From positions 150,509,428 to 150,573,427 of the forward strand of contig NC_135784.1 in assembly GCF_051106095.1 (NCBI RefSeq): DNA of 64,000 nucleotides, in the 5' to 3' direction. This document shows, one piece after another, positions 24,019 through 36,600 of the stretch. Both the position numbers and the translations under genes were made by a program. The notes under the pieces were generated by a model. That model was not told where the DNA came from, made no database searches, and saw only the letters and a list, made by a program, of their open reading frames with translations. The stretch comes from Pogona vitticeps (lineage: Eukaryota > Chordata > Lepidosauria > Squamata > Agamidae). Each line of letters opens with the position of its first letter. Positions within the stretch are counted from its first letter, which is position 1.

Positions 24019-24930
24019 ACAATTTTAAATACTTTATTTACTTAAAAGGACCCAAGGCAGCTTACATCATTAAAAGATAATATTAAAGCTAACAACAATA
24101 CTATACGTGAGTATACAAATACAAAAAAGGATCAAACAAATACCACACAAAAAAACCCAAACAAACCATAAGCAACTTAGGAGTCCAATTCTCCACTGTC
24201 ACTCTGTGAGAGGGGCTGGATTTGATGATCCATAGGGTCCCTTCCAGCTCTGCAGTTCAAAGGTTATTATTATTAAAGCATATTCAAAGCAGTGAAGTAC
24301 AACAATCAATTAAAAAAACCCACTCAAGCAGCCAGTTACTGAGGGAAAGCTTGCCTGAAGAGAAAGGTCTTCACCTGCTTGTGGAAGGACACCAAAGCCT
24401 GCTGTGGGAGAGAGTTCCAAATTCTGGAATCGGCATCCCATGTACCCACCAAACACACCTGCGAAGATGGCGGGACTTAGAGGAAGTCCTCTCCTGATGA
24501 TCTTAACACTTGAGCAGGCTCATAAAGGGAGATGTGGTCCTTGAGACAGCTTGGGCCTGAGCCATTTAGATCTTAATAAGTTACAACCAACACCTTTAAT
24601 TCAGTCTGGAAATGGCTGGCAACCAGTAGACCTGCCCTCAGGAGAGCGGGGGTAATATGATCCCTGTGTCCAGCCCCAGCTAGCAATCTGGCTGCAGCAT
24701 TTTGGACCTGCTGAAGTTTCATGACACTTTCCTTAGGCAACCCCACATAGAATACAGTAATCCAACCAGGATGTAAATATGGTGTGTGTCATCATGACCA
24801 GATCAGACTTCTCAAGGATCTGGCACAGCCGGTGCACTAGTTTTAACTGTGCAAAGGCGCTCCTGGCAACTCCGAAAACTGGGCATCCAGACTTGGGGAG
24901 GAATCCAGCAGCACCCCCAAGCTGCCCACT
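24019..24930 (-). repeat. CR1/L2-type LINE 3' fragment, antisense
   Basis: On the minus strand it encodes decayed pieces of the LINE C-terminus (near SWLDYCILCGVA, as in DYCNALY..GLP) and a 3' end like the other CR1/L2 tails here (AGCTGCCTTGGGTCC). A SINE fragment (about 24165-24270) is inserted in it. The exact LINE clade is not certain. Confidence 0.7.
24165..24275 (+). repeat. SINE fragment nested in the LINE
   Basis: Carries GGTCCCTTCCAGCTCTGCAG, matching the end of the SINE at 6936-7082, and interrupts the LINE similarity on both sides. Confidence 0.5.
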
Positions 24931-25079
24931 GGTGCTTTCACATTCAGAATTCTGCTTCCACTTGCGTTCAGTGATCACACAGGGACCGCAGATTGATTTG
25001 GAGCCAGTGGCCACACACTGATATACTGAGGTCCGTATTTCAGCCCCCAGCCCCCTTCCCTCCCTCCTTTCTTTCTTTC

Positions 25080-26740
25080 TTCCTCTCTTCTCATCTCTTG
25101 CTGTCAAGCCACTTGGTTTTTAAAGGGTTGCACAGTGTTAGGGAAAAGATGGCAGTTTTCTAAAGTTCTTAATGATGTACATAGAAATATACACACATAC
25201 CACAGAAATGTAAGTAAATTTTTTTGTATTTCATTGGGGTTGTTTCTATTTTGTAGTAAATTGTTTGTTTTTTTCTGTGCAGAGGGGATCTAGCACTAAA
25301 CTAGTATATCAATGCAATGACTCAATGCTAAAACTCATTTAGTAAAAAAGATTGGGAACACTCCAGAGACAGGTTGCAAGTTCCCATGGCCTCTAAACAT
25401 CATGTCCCAGCTGCCTGTGTCACTACAAAATCAACCAGAGACAAGCCCCAGTTCTTTAAGAACTGATCACATGAAATCCATCCAAATTCCTTCTGGCCTA
25501 AAAAAAAAACAACAACTAGAAGCCCCCAACAACAGAGGGGGAAAACGTTTGTATTGAGAATAAAAAGGGCCAGACTCATTTGAATTGGCTTTTGCCAAAT
25601 TATTCAAATCCATCCATATCATATCTACATCAAATTTCACAGTATTTGATCTTGTCGTTGCAAACTCAGCCGCTAATCAGGAAGTCCTTGTTTCAAATCA
25701 TAACTCCAACTATCAATTTGTTACATGCCCTTAAGGAAGCAAGTCTTTCTCAGATCTATTTGAGGTTTTAGGAGAGTGATATTGCCCTACTTAGCAGGGT
25801 CACTTAAATAATTATTCAGATATATGCTTATACACCACCTTTCCTTATAATAGTTCAAGGCAGCTCACCACAAAATACAATGAGTTGGATCCAGACCTAG
25901 GATGCTTCTAAAGGAGGCTTTCGGTGCACAATTACACTGCCTCGTTCAAGACATTGTACAGGAGATCTAGGGCAAGTCTTTGGTTTGCAGCCTTTCTGCT
26001 TTCCTAATGTTTTCTCCATATTTTCTGATTTTTATGTCCATCATATTTTTCAGCCATAAGCTTCATGGAAAATGAAAGGTGACAGCTCTAGTCAGATGCC
26101 TGAGATTTAATTGGTAAAAATGATGGCCTGAAAAGTTGAAGAAGAACTTGGATAATTTGATGGCATAGGAAAGAAGCTACTGTATAATGTTCTCATTCAC
26201 CAAGTAAAAAGTAACTCTTAAGCAGTGATGCCATCGTGTGGCAGTATTTTGTTTTGACATTTCCTTTCACTGGACAAAATGATCTGTCTGTCTATGAATA
26301 AATTTGAATCATGTATATACTGTATATGATTCTATATAGAGAGAGGGGAGAATGTATCAAAGATAAAATCCACTAACATCTTTCTCTATCTCCCTATCTA
26401 TATGAAAGAATATTCAAATATTGTGAGCAGTGATATAAAATAAGCACATCAAGTGATAGGGAAGGGTGCAAGCTGCTTCCTAAAGGATCAGTCATGTAAT
26501 GTAGCCACAGCTCACATGGTCAAAGTCCTTAGACTTTCTGAATAGTAGGGACTATGATATCAGCTGCCCGCCCCCAAAGTTCTCTGTTCCCTTGCTGCAG
26601 ATCTCACAGTAGATGGGAGAGAAATGGAGTATTCTTGGAGCAGTACAAGCTCTTCCTATTGTAGTGCTAGGTATTTGAGTGTAGTGGCTCTTGTATGGAC
26701 AGCTAAGAACTGTTAACTTTACAAAAGACTTGGTTCTCAT
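25080..26740. other. Intergenic DNA without recognised genes
   Basis: AT-rich. A short antisense CR1/L2 tail (about 25830-25890, CACCACCTTTCC..AAGGCAGCTCACC) is the only repeat recognised. Confidence 0.45.
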
Positions 26741-27020
26741 TTCTTGATGGTGTGTGGCTATGGGGACTATCACAATGAACTCCTGAGCTTACAAAAGTAT
26801 GCTGCAATACAGTACAGAAGGGGATTGCAAAGCATGGCAGAGCTGGCCCAAGACATTCAGTTGCCTGATGTGAAGAACAGGATGGCAGTCAGTTCTGTTC
26901 TAGATACAAAAACTGACAGGATTGACATATACATCTTTCTTCAGCACACAGGAGAGAACATCATCTTGACTAGCAGCTATAGGCAGCAGCCAGACTACCT
27001 TAGGGAGCGCAGGGCAGTCT

Positions 27021-27063
27021 TGTTTGTTTGTTTGTTTGTTTGTTTGTTTGTTTGTTTGTTTGT

Positions 27064-27130
<67 letters not shown>

Positions 27131-27131
27131 T
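27021..27131. repeat. Compound microsatellite (TTTG)n-(TTTA)n
   Basis: About ten TTTG units then about seventeen TTTA units, abutting the antisense 3' end of another CR1/L2-type element. Confidence 0.95.
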
Positions 27132-27400
27132 ATATATCCTGCCCATCTGGTCTATTCGACCACTCTGGGTGGCTTCCACTGAACATATATACAATAAAAA
27201 CACAGAGATTTTACATAAAAACCCATAACAAATACTGTACTAAAAACAAATAATAAAGAAAGAATAAAGGAAAATTAAGTATTGACAGGAGGGAAGGCCT
27301 GAGTGTACATCCATGTTTTTAGTTGTCTCTTAAAGGTGTCCAGCGTGGGGACCACACAACTCTCCAGAGGAAGGTTATTCTGCATGGCATACAACGGCAA
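27132..27400 (-). repeat. CR1/L2-type LINE 3' end, antisense
   Basis: The minus strand reads CACCCAGAGTGG..CAGATGGGCAGGATATA and then the A-rich microsatellite tail, typical of reptile CR1/L2 3' ends. The body is decayed. Confidence 0.6.
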
Positions 27401-28559
27401 CACCTTACTAACAGCATCCGCTTCATTTACTTCTTAATGGTAGAGTTGGCTCTAACTTGTAGTAGGGGAAATGACAGCATTATCCACATACAGGGAAGAT
27501 TTGTGCCCAAGAGAGTTTATAAAGAGACACAACAGGGAAGAGAAAGGGAATGGAGGCAGGAATAAATATGTAGAATATGTATTTTCTATAATTAGCAGTT
27601 ATTGGTCACATTGGCATACTGGGATGAATTTAGTTTATACAGTATATGAAACAAATGCATGCTCTGTCTTACATCACAGGCAGCCTCTGGAACTCATTGT
27701 CCCAGGATATGTAAGATTATTGTAACATCGTTACATATAATAGATTGCCTCAGTAGGTCTTAATCTTGATTCCTTCCTTCCCCATTTTAACAAACAGCAC
27801 CGGTGGATCTTTTCTGTATACTGTACTGTATTTGGTTGAAAGTAAATGGCTGCTATATTGAAACAAGTTAAAGAGGACCTCATAGTGACAGGAGGGCACC
27901 TGGCTATATTTAGAGTTCTGCTCCCTCAGGAGGGGTGATGTGCGTTTGGATATCAAATGCTGGGTATCAGACAGGTTTTGTTGTCATGGTAACTGCGGCC
28001 CTCTTTATTTCCAAAAAAGCCTCTGAAGCAGGACGTTGCTGTTGGTGTCTAAGCGGAGGGTGGGTAGGTGGGGTAGAAATGTCTTATAACGTCGCCAGCT
28101 TCCAGATCTTTCCTCCAGAGCCAAGGTTCAGGTGCCTTCTCCTTCCTACCACAGAGTAATCGGAGGGAAACCCCCTAAACTGGAGATCAGAGCTTTGCCC
28201 TTGAGCAAAATGGTTCGGTTCAGGTTCGATTTGGGGGCGCGGTGGACGGACCCCCTGCATGATACGGACTCCTGTTTGATTCGCTTTCTTTCTTTCTTTA
28301 AAAGGGTCCCGACCCCGCCTGTGCAAAGCTTAAAGGAGCTCCCGAAGGAAGCTCAGCGTCAAATATTAACATCCGAACCAAAAAAAAGCCTCCAATTCAG
28401 AACCAGTAAATGTCTGCTTAGGCTCTTAGGGAGCCTCAATTTGGCTGTCGTCGGTAAAAGGCAAGAGAGAAGTGCGGGGAGAGGAGACTTTGGATTTCCG
28501 CCAGGCTCCCGCTGCTCCCTCTCGAAGCGCCTCACCTGGGGTTTAATCCCGATTTAATC

Positions 28560-29010
28560 TTCCCACCCCCGCATTGGGCTACCGCTGATATTTTTTTTAA
28601 AATCACACACCCCAAGAACCCCTATTTATGCCGAGGAGCCCGGCAAGAGGGCGCTCTGGCTTTGAGTCGCCTTCGCGGTCTTGCCCGGAAGAGGCCGTTG
28701 CTGGGAGACGGAGCCACTCGGGCCCGCCACAGCGAGGGCGGCGAGGCGGGAGACTTGGGGCCTCGGTGGGCTGCGGCCGGGGCTGAAGGGGAGACGCGGA
28801 GGGACGGAGGGAGCCCTCCCGCGGTATGTGAAGTTTAAGAGCAAACACGGGCGCCGCTCGCCTGGAGGGGAAATCCGAGGCAGGGGCGCGTCCGTACGGC
28901 GCGTCTCTCAATTGGCGCCTCAAGGCTTCCCAATGGCCAAAAGCTTGCTTTTCAGCAGAGTCCGCCTCATCGTAGACGGGTGACCACACGTCACCTGCCC
29001 CCTTTCCTTC
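28560..29010. promoter_or_regulatory. CpG island, probable CCDC65 promoter and first exon
   Basis: Dense CpG over about 450 bp, 1.5 kb upstream of the CCDC65 ATG. A good 3' splice site (CCTCTCTCTTTGTCACAG) lies just before the ATG at 30424-30441, implying an untranslated upstream exon; a possible donor is CCGCG|GTATGTG near 28822. It could also drive a divergent transcript. Confidence 0.6.
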
Positions 29011-29677
29011 TGGATAAGCTGCTGATCTTTGCATGCGCATCCCCGGACTGGAAAGATGGGAACCCAGAACAGGGAGTCAGGCCGAGAGGCCTCAGGCAGC
29101 CTCCTCCGAAAGAAGAGAGAGAATTTCCCTGCGAGCCATGCCTTTGGGGTGCTTGAATAATCCTAAGAGGTCCCACAAGGTCGAGCCCTAATAAAAGTGT
29201 CGCCAGTCTAGAAAAGCCTGAAAGGAAAGAGGGTGAGGTCAGCACAGAAGACACCGTGAGCAGCCTCTTCTCTGGTTCTCAGGGATCCTGAATCATAAGA
29301 TGAATGTATTCCTGATGGTACAAGAGTATTTCTGTCATGGCTAGAAGTGGGAAGTGTTACTTTAAAAATTTAAAGTCCCCCCCCCCCAATGCTGGTTGCT
29401 GGAGTTAGTCCTTTAGAGACATCTGGCCAGGCTCTTACGCTTTTGCAGACTGAAGAAACTGGGAGCAAATGGTCTGAAGAGCATGTGGTAAATGGAGGAC
29501 AAAATCCAAGGACAGATTCGTTCTTGGGGAAGACATAGTGCTTGTCCAGCAAAGAGGAAAGAGATCGCACCACCAATTTTTTTGATGGAGAAATGCTCTG
29601 TGCCTCTGTATGATTGGTCAGCACATGACCAGTGACTTGCCAATTCTATAGATTTCTACTCTCTGCATGGCTGTAGA

Positions 29678-29795
<118 letters not shown>

Positions 29796-30469
29796 ACTCT
29801 CAAAACTATGGTACGTTTTGGTCTCTTATTCTTTGTCCCTCTGGCTTCTTCTGTTCTCTCATCCAGCAGGTGTTCCCAGCAGTCCCTGTCTCATCTGATG
29901 TATCCATTGCAAATCTTCAGAGCTCGGGTAGTGTGGTGGGAAAGCCATTGATGCTCGTTCATAGACTGACCTGGATTTAAGGCATCAGGGCAGACGTGAG
30001 ATCTAAGAACTACAATTTAAAAAAAGTTAAGGTGAGGGAAAGGAAGGTGGAAGGAGATAAATCCTAGCTCTCTAAAATGTGATGATTTAGGACCAGCCAT
30101 TAATATCTGAGCCTAATTCACATCACAGTGTCCCTGGGAGGAGAAAAGAGGGGAGCCACGTATACCATCTTGGTTGAAGAAGAATTGGGTAATACATATA
30201 GAGCTGATGTGGGGAATGGATTAGAGGAGCCTGCACTCTAAGCAGAGAGGTGTGTGTACAGTAACAGAAATGGGATTTAACAGTCAGGTCTGTCCCCTTT
30301 TAGATTAAATTGGCTTTCCCCAATCTTCCAAACGTGTTGGGCTACAACTTCCCAGTGAGCATGCGGGATAGCAGATTTTGGAAGATTGGCTTAAATCAAA
30401 TGCATGTTCCTTAGCTCATGTGGGTCCTCTCTCTTTGTCACAGTCCTCCCTGTTTTTCTAAGCACAACC

Positions 30470-30601
30470 ATGCCAAAGAAGAAGGGAAGAAAACGGGCAG
30501 CGCTGACTGAAGAAGAACGGTTGCTTATGATGCAGCAGAAGCAGCTAGCTGAAGAGGAAATGAATAAAAAGAAAGAAGACATGCTGGCCCAGTTCCTAAA
30601 G
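30470..30601 (+). CDS. CCDC65: CCDC65 coding exon 1
   Basis: Encodes [20 protein letters not shown] and onward to AQFLK, 44 codons, phase 0 donor AAG|GTATTA. A 5' splice acceptor lies 28 nt upstream of the ATG, so the exon also holds a short 5'UTR. Confidence 0.95.
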
Positions 30602-33600
30602 GTATTATCCCTTCACCTGGACTTCAGGAGGATAGAACTACTCTGAGGCAGGAAAATTAGGGGTCGGGGACTAATGTTCCACAGGAAAGGGAACGACATG
30701 TCAACAGTAAGCACTGTATTATAAGTGATTTGCATAGTGATGTTCAAATATAAGAAAGAAGTAACATTAGTTATGTAGGCTTACTGAAAATAAAAAATAA
30801 TTATAACAGGAGTTTTCTTCTGTTTTCATTTAAGGGAGAATAGCAGAATCATTTAATCTTCGAGTGATTCCGGATGAAATGATCTAAGCACATTCAATTA
30901 AAATCTTTTTTTTATTAATAACAAACATAAAAACATAACAAAATATTATAAACATAGCAAAACATTACAAAATCTAAAGAAAACTAATAACATGAAGGAC
31001 AGAAGCAGTTGCATATTGAGCATTATATTGTCAATCTGTAAAAATCTGTAAACGAGGCAGGGTGATTGCATCATAAAAGACTAATCTAAAAATACTCTGG
31101 GAGAGTTTTGAAGAGTGATGCTAAGAATGCCATTTTGGCTAGATTGTCTGACTTGCAAACATCATTCACGCAGAATAGAAAGTAGGAGAGCAGCTTGTTT
31201 ACTGTGTGTGCTCTGACCCTATGAAATGGAAGTGTTGTGTTGTTTGCTCCTCCAGGTGGAGGCAAAAGATCAGAACTAGGCTGAGGCTCAAGGGAAAAGA
31301 TGCACAAAGCAAGGCAGGCTAGGACAGAACATACTGCAAGTTGCTGTATTTTGTCTCAGTATACTTTGAGCTCAGAACTCCCTCTTTTGGAAAGTCATGT
31401 TTGAAAGCAAAATCAATTCTAGTTTTTTTTTTAAAAAAAAATCTTTGAAGAGCTTTGGGCAAAAAACACCTTGAGACATGAGGGTTTGCCTAAATGCTGT
31501 TTTGAATCATTGTGAGATTCATCCATTTCCTTCTGCTGTTCTGGTTCTGTTGGTCCTGCCTCTAACATTGGTGAAGGGCAGACATGGAAGGTAAACAGGT
31601 AGGAGGAAGGCCACGGCCTGACTGACATAGTAGAGTAGTGGTTAACACTTCAAGAAGCATGAAATAGCTCAGGCTATTTCAGGAGAATTGTAATAGGCCT
31701 TTGAGCTGAAGTGAGGAATCTTTGTCTCTCCAGACTTTTTAGACTGCAGTTCCTAGAATTTATTTACAATTGGCCATATTGAATGGGATTTATGGGAACT
31801 GTGGGCCAAAATATCTGGAGGAACAGAGATTCGCCACCCGTGCCTTAGAGTTTATAGTGAAGTAGCATGTGTTCCACGGTCCCCTGATTTTCTTGTCTCA
31901 GAAGCATTCTGACCAAAAATAAGTTTCCAGTGCTGTTCTCACTGACACTTCAGCTATTAAATAGAACCAATTGCCGCTCTTTGCACTGATGCCATGTAGA
32001 CACGACTTGTGCCATGGAGAAGCAGCAGTGACTCTGTAGAGTCAGCATTGTACTGGGACCCAGATGGTATGTCACTCTGACATACAATTGCTTTTGCCAG
32101 CTGGCCTCCAAAGGCACCTGCAGTTTCGGTTGTCCTGCTTGCATATATATTTTCCAGCCCATCTGTAGGGTACAGATTAGGAAAGATGGCCTCCAGTTAG
32201 TGGTGGATATTCCCTAAATTTAAAAAAACACTAATAAAATGTCATATGGTGTCTTTCCTAATACCTCCTAAGATATTACCTATATTCGAAAGGACTGTTT
32301 TTTAATACTGACCTAGTCTAATTTGTTTCACTGTTAGGAGGCATTTCCTCATACTTATTTAAGGCAAGACAGCTCAGTGGTTTAGGTATCTGACTGCAGG
32401 GCCTGAAGTTGGGAGTTGGATTCCCCACTGTGCCTCCTGTGAGTACGGCCAGTCTGTGTGACCTTTGGCAAGCTGCACAGTCCCACTGCGCCCCCAGAAG
32501 TAGGGACTGCTCAACCACTTCTGAATACTCTGGACCTGGAAAAGCCCAGGAAAAGGTGCCGTAAGTCAGAATTGACAGGACGGCACATGATTATTATTAT
32601 TTAAGGCAGGGATAAACAGCCATGGCACTCTAGGTGCTTTTGGATTTCCCATCAGCCTTAAACATCACAGCCAACTATGTTGTTTCATCCCAAGAGAATG
32701 TGCTTGGTGATTCAGTTCACATGGGTTATTGTAGGACCAGTGTAGTAGTGTTTGGCTGTCAAAGAAGGAGGGCCCCAGTTCTGCTTTGCTGTTGATGGTG
32801 TTTATATCTCCTCACCCTTGTTGGTTGTGTTTATGGCTCTTGTTCTTGGGCTGAAGGATAATCTTGTGATGTCTGGGGTAATGTAAGATTGTGGTCTACA
32901 ATGCAGGAAAAGCTGGCCAAAGAGGAGCACAACAGCACTGTGAATTTACACAAGATCAACCTGCAGTGGCGCACGGTGCTCCGTGAAGTCAAGGCCAGGG
33001 AGCTGCGCAAAGACATTGAGATTCTGAGCCAGACCTTTGAACGTGTGGTGGACTGCAAAGACAGTGTAATTAAGGTGAGCCCTGGCCCCGAAAGCCCAGT
33101 AGAAGGGGACTCTCTGAGACAGGGAGTAGCTCTCCCAGAGACAGAGGCATCTTCTGAGATTTATTGCTGACATATGAAATTGTGCCCCCTAGAATAGGCT
33201 AAAGGAAAATTTATTTAATTTATTTATTTATTTAATTTATATGCCGCCCACACTACCCAAAGGTCCACACTACCCAAATAACAACATTCCTACATTCCAA
33301 GAATATGTTGTTTTCACATACTGTGGTTGCTTAAAGTGCTCCCAGTCACTTTTTAGGGCTACAAAGCCATATACAAATAAAATATAAGTCAAGATAAAAA
33401 TATGTAATAGTCAGATTAGTAAGCATACAGAACATTTGGAAAATTGCTTTGATACTTAGTAAATTATTTCAGTTAAAGACTGCATTGAAAAAGGAAGGTG
33501 TTCAAGGCTTGCCTAAACACCTGTCTTGGAGAAACATGGAGATAGTCCATAGGATCTATTTTGGTGCCATCCTGAATAAAAGCCTTGCCCTCGTGGCCCA

Positions 33601-36600
33601 TCAGCCTAGTGGATCTTAATGTCCAGCACTCAAGAACCCTGAGGCAGAATTTGCAGCATAAATCCCAGTTAGACCTTAAATGCAGGGAGCCTTTTTTTTT
33701 CTTGTCAAGCTCTTCATTATTTTTATTGAATCTGCTCAGGCCACATATCCTAGTAATTGGCAGGCTCAGAGGCAAAGTTGGAAGATCTGTGGGCATGACT
33801 CTTACTTTTCTTCAGTATGTGATGCACAAAGCAGGGAGAGATTTAGATCGAGACATTCTCTCTCTCCATTTTATGCCAGTTTCCCTGTGGGTGGGCCACA
33901 GAATAGGACAAAGCAAATAATACCAGCAATGTGCAGAGGGGCTGGTGAGGGAAAGAGTCCATAGGTTCGAACGAGTGCCTTAGAGGTCCACGTTTGGTCT
34001 GTCCGTGGAGCATTCAGTACTCCTGTTTTCATCACAACACTGGATTCATCCTGGAAGTTTACTGGTACCTCGTACTAGTATTTTGTTGCTTCACAACTGC
34101 TGGTTTCGTCCACATGATTCCTCTCTGTCCTTTCAGTCTCTTGCTAAGGATCTTTCTGAAGCAGAAGCTCAGTATGCCCATGCCCTGCGCAGCCACTTAC
34201 ACAACATTGATAAACTGCTACAACTACAGCGCTGCCGCCTGAACTACTTAGAGGAGGATTACCAGACTGAGCTAGCAGCATTGCAGAAGGAATTTGACAC
34301 GGAGAGGTAGGAAAGAAGAAGAAAGGATTACAATTCAACTAGCTGTTTGGGACTATTGGAACTCATACAGGCCGCTCCTGTTTCCACCAGGAAGATGATC
34401 ATAGAACATCACGAACAGGAGAATCGCTACCTCCAGGATGTGCTGCTGGCGATGGAACAAAACTTTGCTGACAGCGAGTATGAGGCCAGACTCGACTTTC
34501 AGAGTACAAGAGATGATGTTAAGAATAAGGTGTGAGTTAAGATGTGGGAGAGAAATGACATGTTGTGGCAAACTTTACTTTGGCTAATGAATGGGAGGTA
34601 GGTGGAGTAACATTCTCTATTCCAAGTTGAGAATGTTATTCTCAAGTTGAGAATGTTATGTTCCAAGAGAATGTTATTAGCAAAATATCTGTGGGTACAT
34701 ATTAGCAATAGTGTGCTCCTTAAATCTTCTTGAATACGTAATTTTTAAATTTTTCAAGTATTTAATTGTAAGTTGGCATCTCATTTGATAACTGCCTGTG
34801 CAGCAGTGTTCTTCATTTTATTAATTTTGCACTCATCATCATCTTAGAATTGCAAGGCTTAGTTTCTTTCAAGTGACTTTTAATATATCACATAAACTAG
34901 CATAACCGTGATGCTTTGGTAGATTTTTGGTTTTGTTAACCAGATGAAGTGCAGGCAAGAGCTATATGGATTTACTTGGTAGAGCTATCATCGAAGTGGA
35001 ACTTCATTCTGAAATGAAAAATTCCCATATGTACCATGTGCCTGATGTTACCACTACTTCTCCAGTAAGCCTGTGTGTATTCCTTTGGCTTTTTGTCTGT
35101 TAATACTTCCCCTATATGCTCTGACAGGATTTCTTCCAGGGATTTGTGTAGTCTTCAGACATGGGGCTCTGGATCATAATTCTATGTAAGCAAAATACAC
35201 TGAAGCTATTCCTTTCTCCTGCTATTCTTCTCATACATGCAGTTTTATTTTGTGGCTTAATTGGTTCACAGCCCACTTAAAGACAGACCTAGATACTGAA
35301 GGAAACATTCAGCCACCTTTACTCTTTCTTTCTTTTCTTTTTTTCTCTCTCTTCTCCCCAGCGATACAACTCATGACCTTATTTCTTAGCATTGTGTGTT
35401 TCCAGATCTCCTCCCATATAATTGGCTGGCAGCTGGCCAAATGCACCTGTTGATAATGTCACATTGTGTTATGCTGCCTGTCACCTGGAAGAGAGAAGAA
35501 AGGAAACATGGAGTAATAGCAGCTGGCTCTGTATTCCTTGTAAAATTAGTTCCATGATAAGATTCAAAGTACAGCTACACAGCAGATCCTGGCAGCTGGG
35601 AAACCAGGATCATGGTTGCAATCACATGCAGGCTGTCCTTATTTCCAGTGTTTGCAACAGTTCTTTAGCGACAGGATTTCTTGTAGGTGGAGCTCGAACT
35701 TCGTGGTGGGGAAAGGGGGGGACAGACATACATCCCTGTAGTGTGGCTGCAAGGAAAGTTTGTTTTTGCTTGAGAAAGGAGTTTCTGGCCAAATTGATCC
35801 AGTGCTTGGAAAAATTACATTCTTGGAACCTCAGCCAGCTTCTGGCTGATAAATCTGGAAGTGAGAGCCCAAAAAAGTATTTTTTTTCCTAAGCTCCTGA
35901 CCAGAAGGAGCCAGTGAATTGGGTGCCTCTTGAGCAAGCACAAATGGGATTGGTGGAGGACTGATCCATGTTCCTTTCTACCCAGAACCTGGAGGAAAAG
36001 CATTACCTGCGCATGCAGTTGGAGGGCAAAGTGGAGGAACTGTGGAAACGCTTCCAGCAGGCCTTACGTAACTATACGGAGGCAACAGAGGACCGTAAGA
36101 TAGCCTTTGAAGCCCTCAAACTCAGGGATGAGAAGAGCACCAAGGAGATTGAGAGGCAGATGAGGAAGCTGCAAAAAATGCAGGTGGGTTGTGTCCCTTT
36201 TTGACGTATCCAGGAAGGTGTTTGGGCCAAGAGGACTGCTGACAGTCAGGCATCATTTCTTCTACTGTTGAGCTCTTCCTGAAACATAGCTGGGTTTCTC
36301 CAAAATCACAGTGTGAAAAACATCCCCTGGGACCTTGTTCAGCCATCTTTATCTCTTGGGGCATGGCTACACAAAGATCAGGGAGCAAGCCGGTGTGGGC
36401 CCCTTGGGAACTGCTGGGCTTAATTAGAACAGTTTAATCAAGCCTAGAAATGGCTCCTGCCAACATTGTGAAGTGCCTTAATCAGTGAGCCACTTCAGGA
36501 TATTGGAAAATTAATCACTTCCACTGTTCTACAAAGGACAGAGGAAGGGAAAATTGTTTTGACTGCATATAGACTATTGCTGATGCACTGCATCAGCTAT

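Noticed and set aside
35422-35892. 156-codon plus-strand frame before CCDC65 exon 5
   Set aside because: Ends before the true exon, lacks splice signals and has no recognisable sequence.
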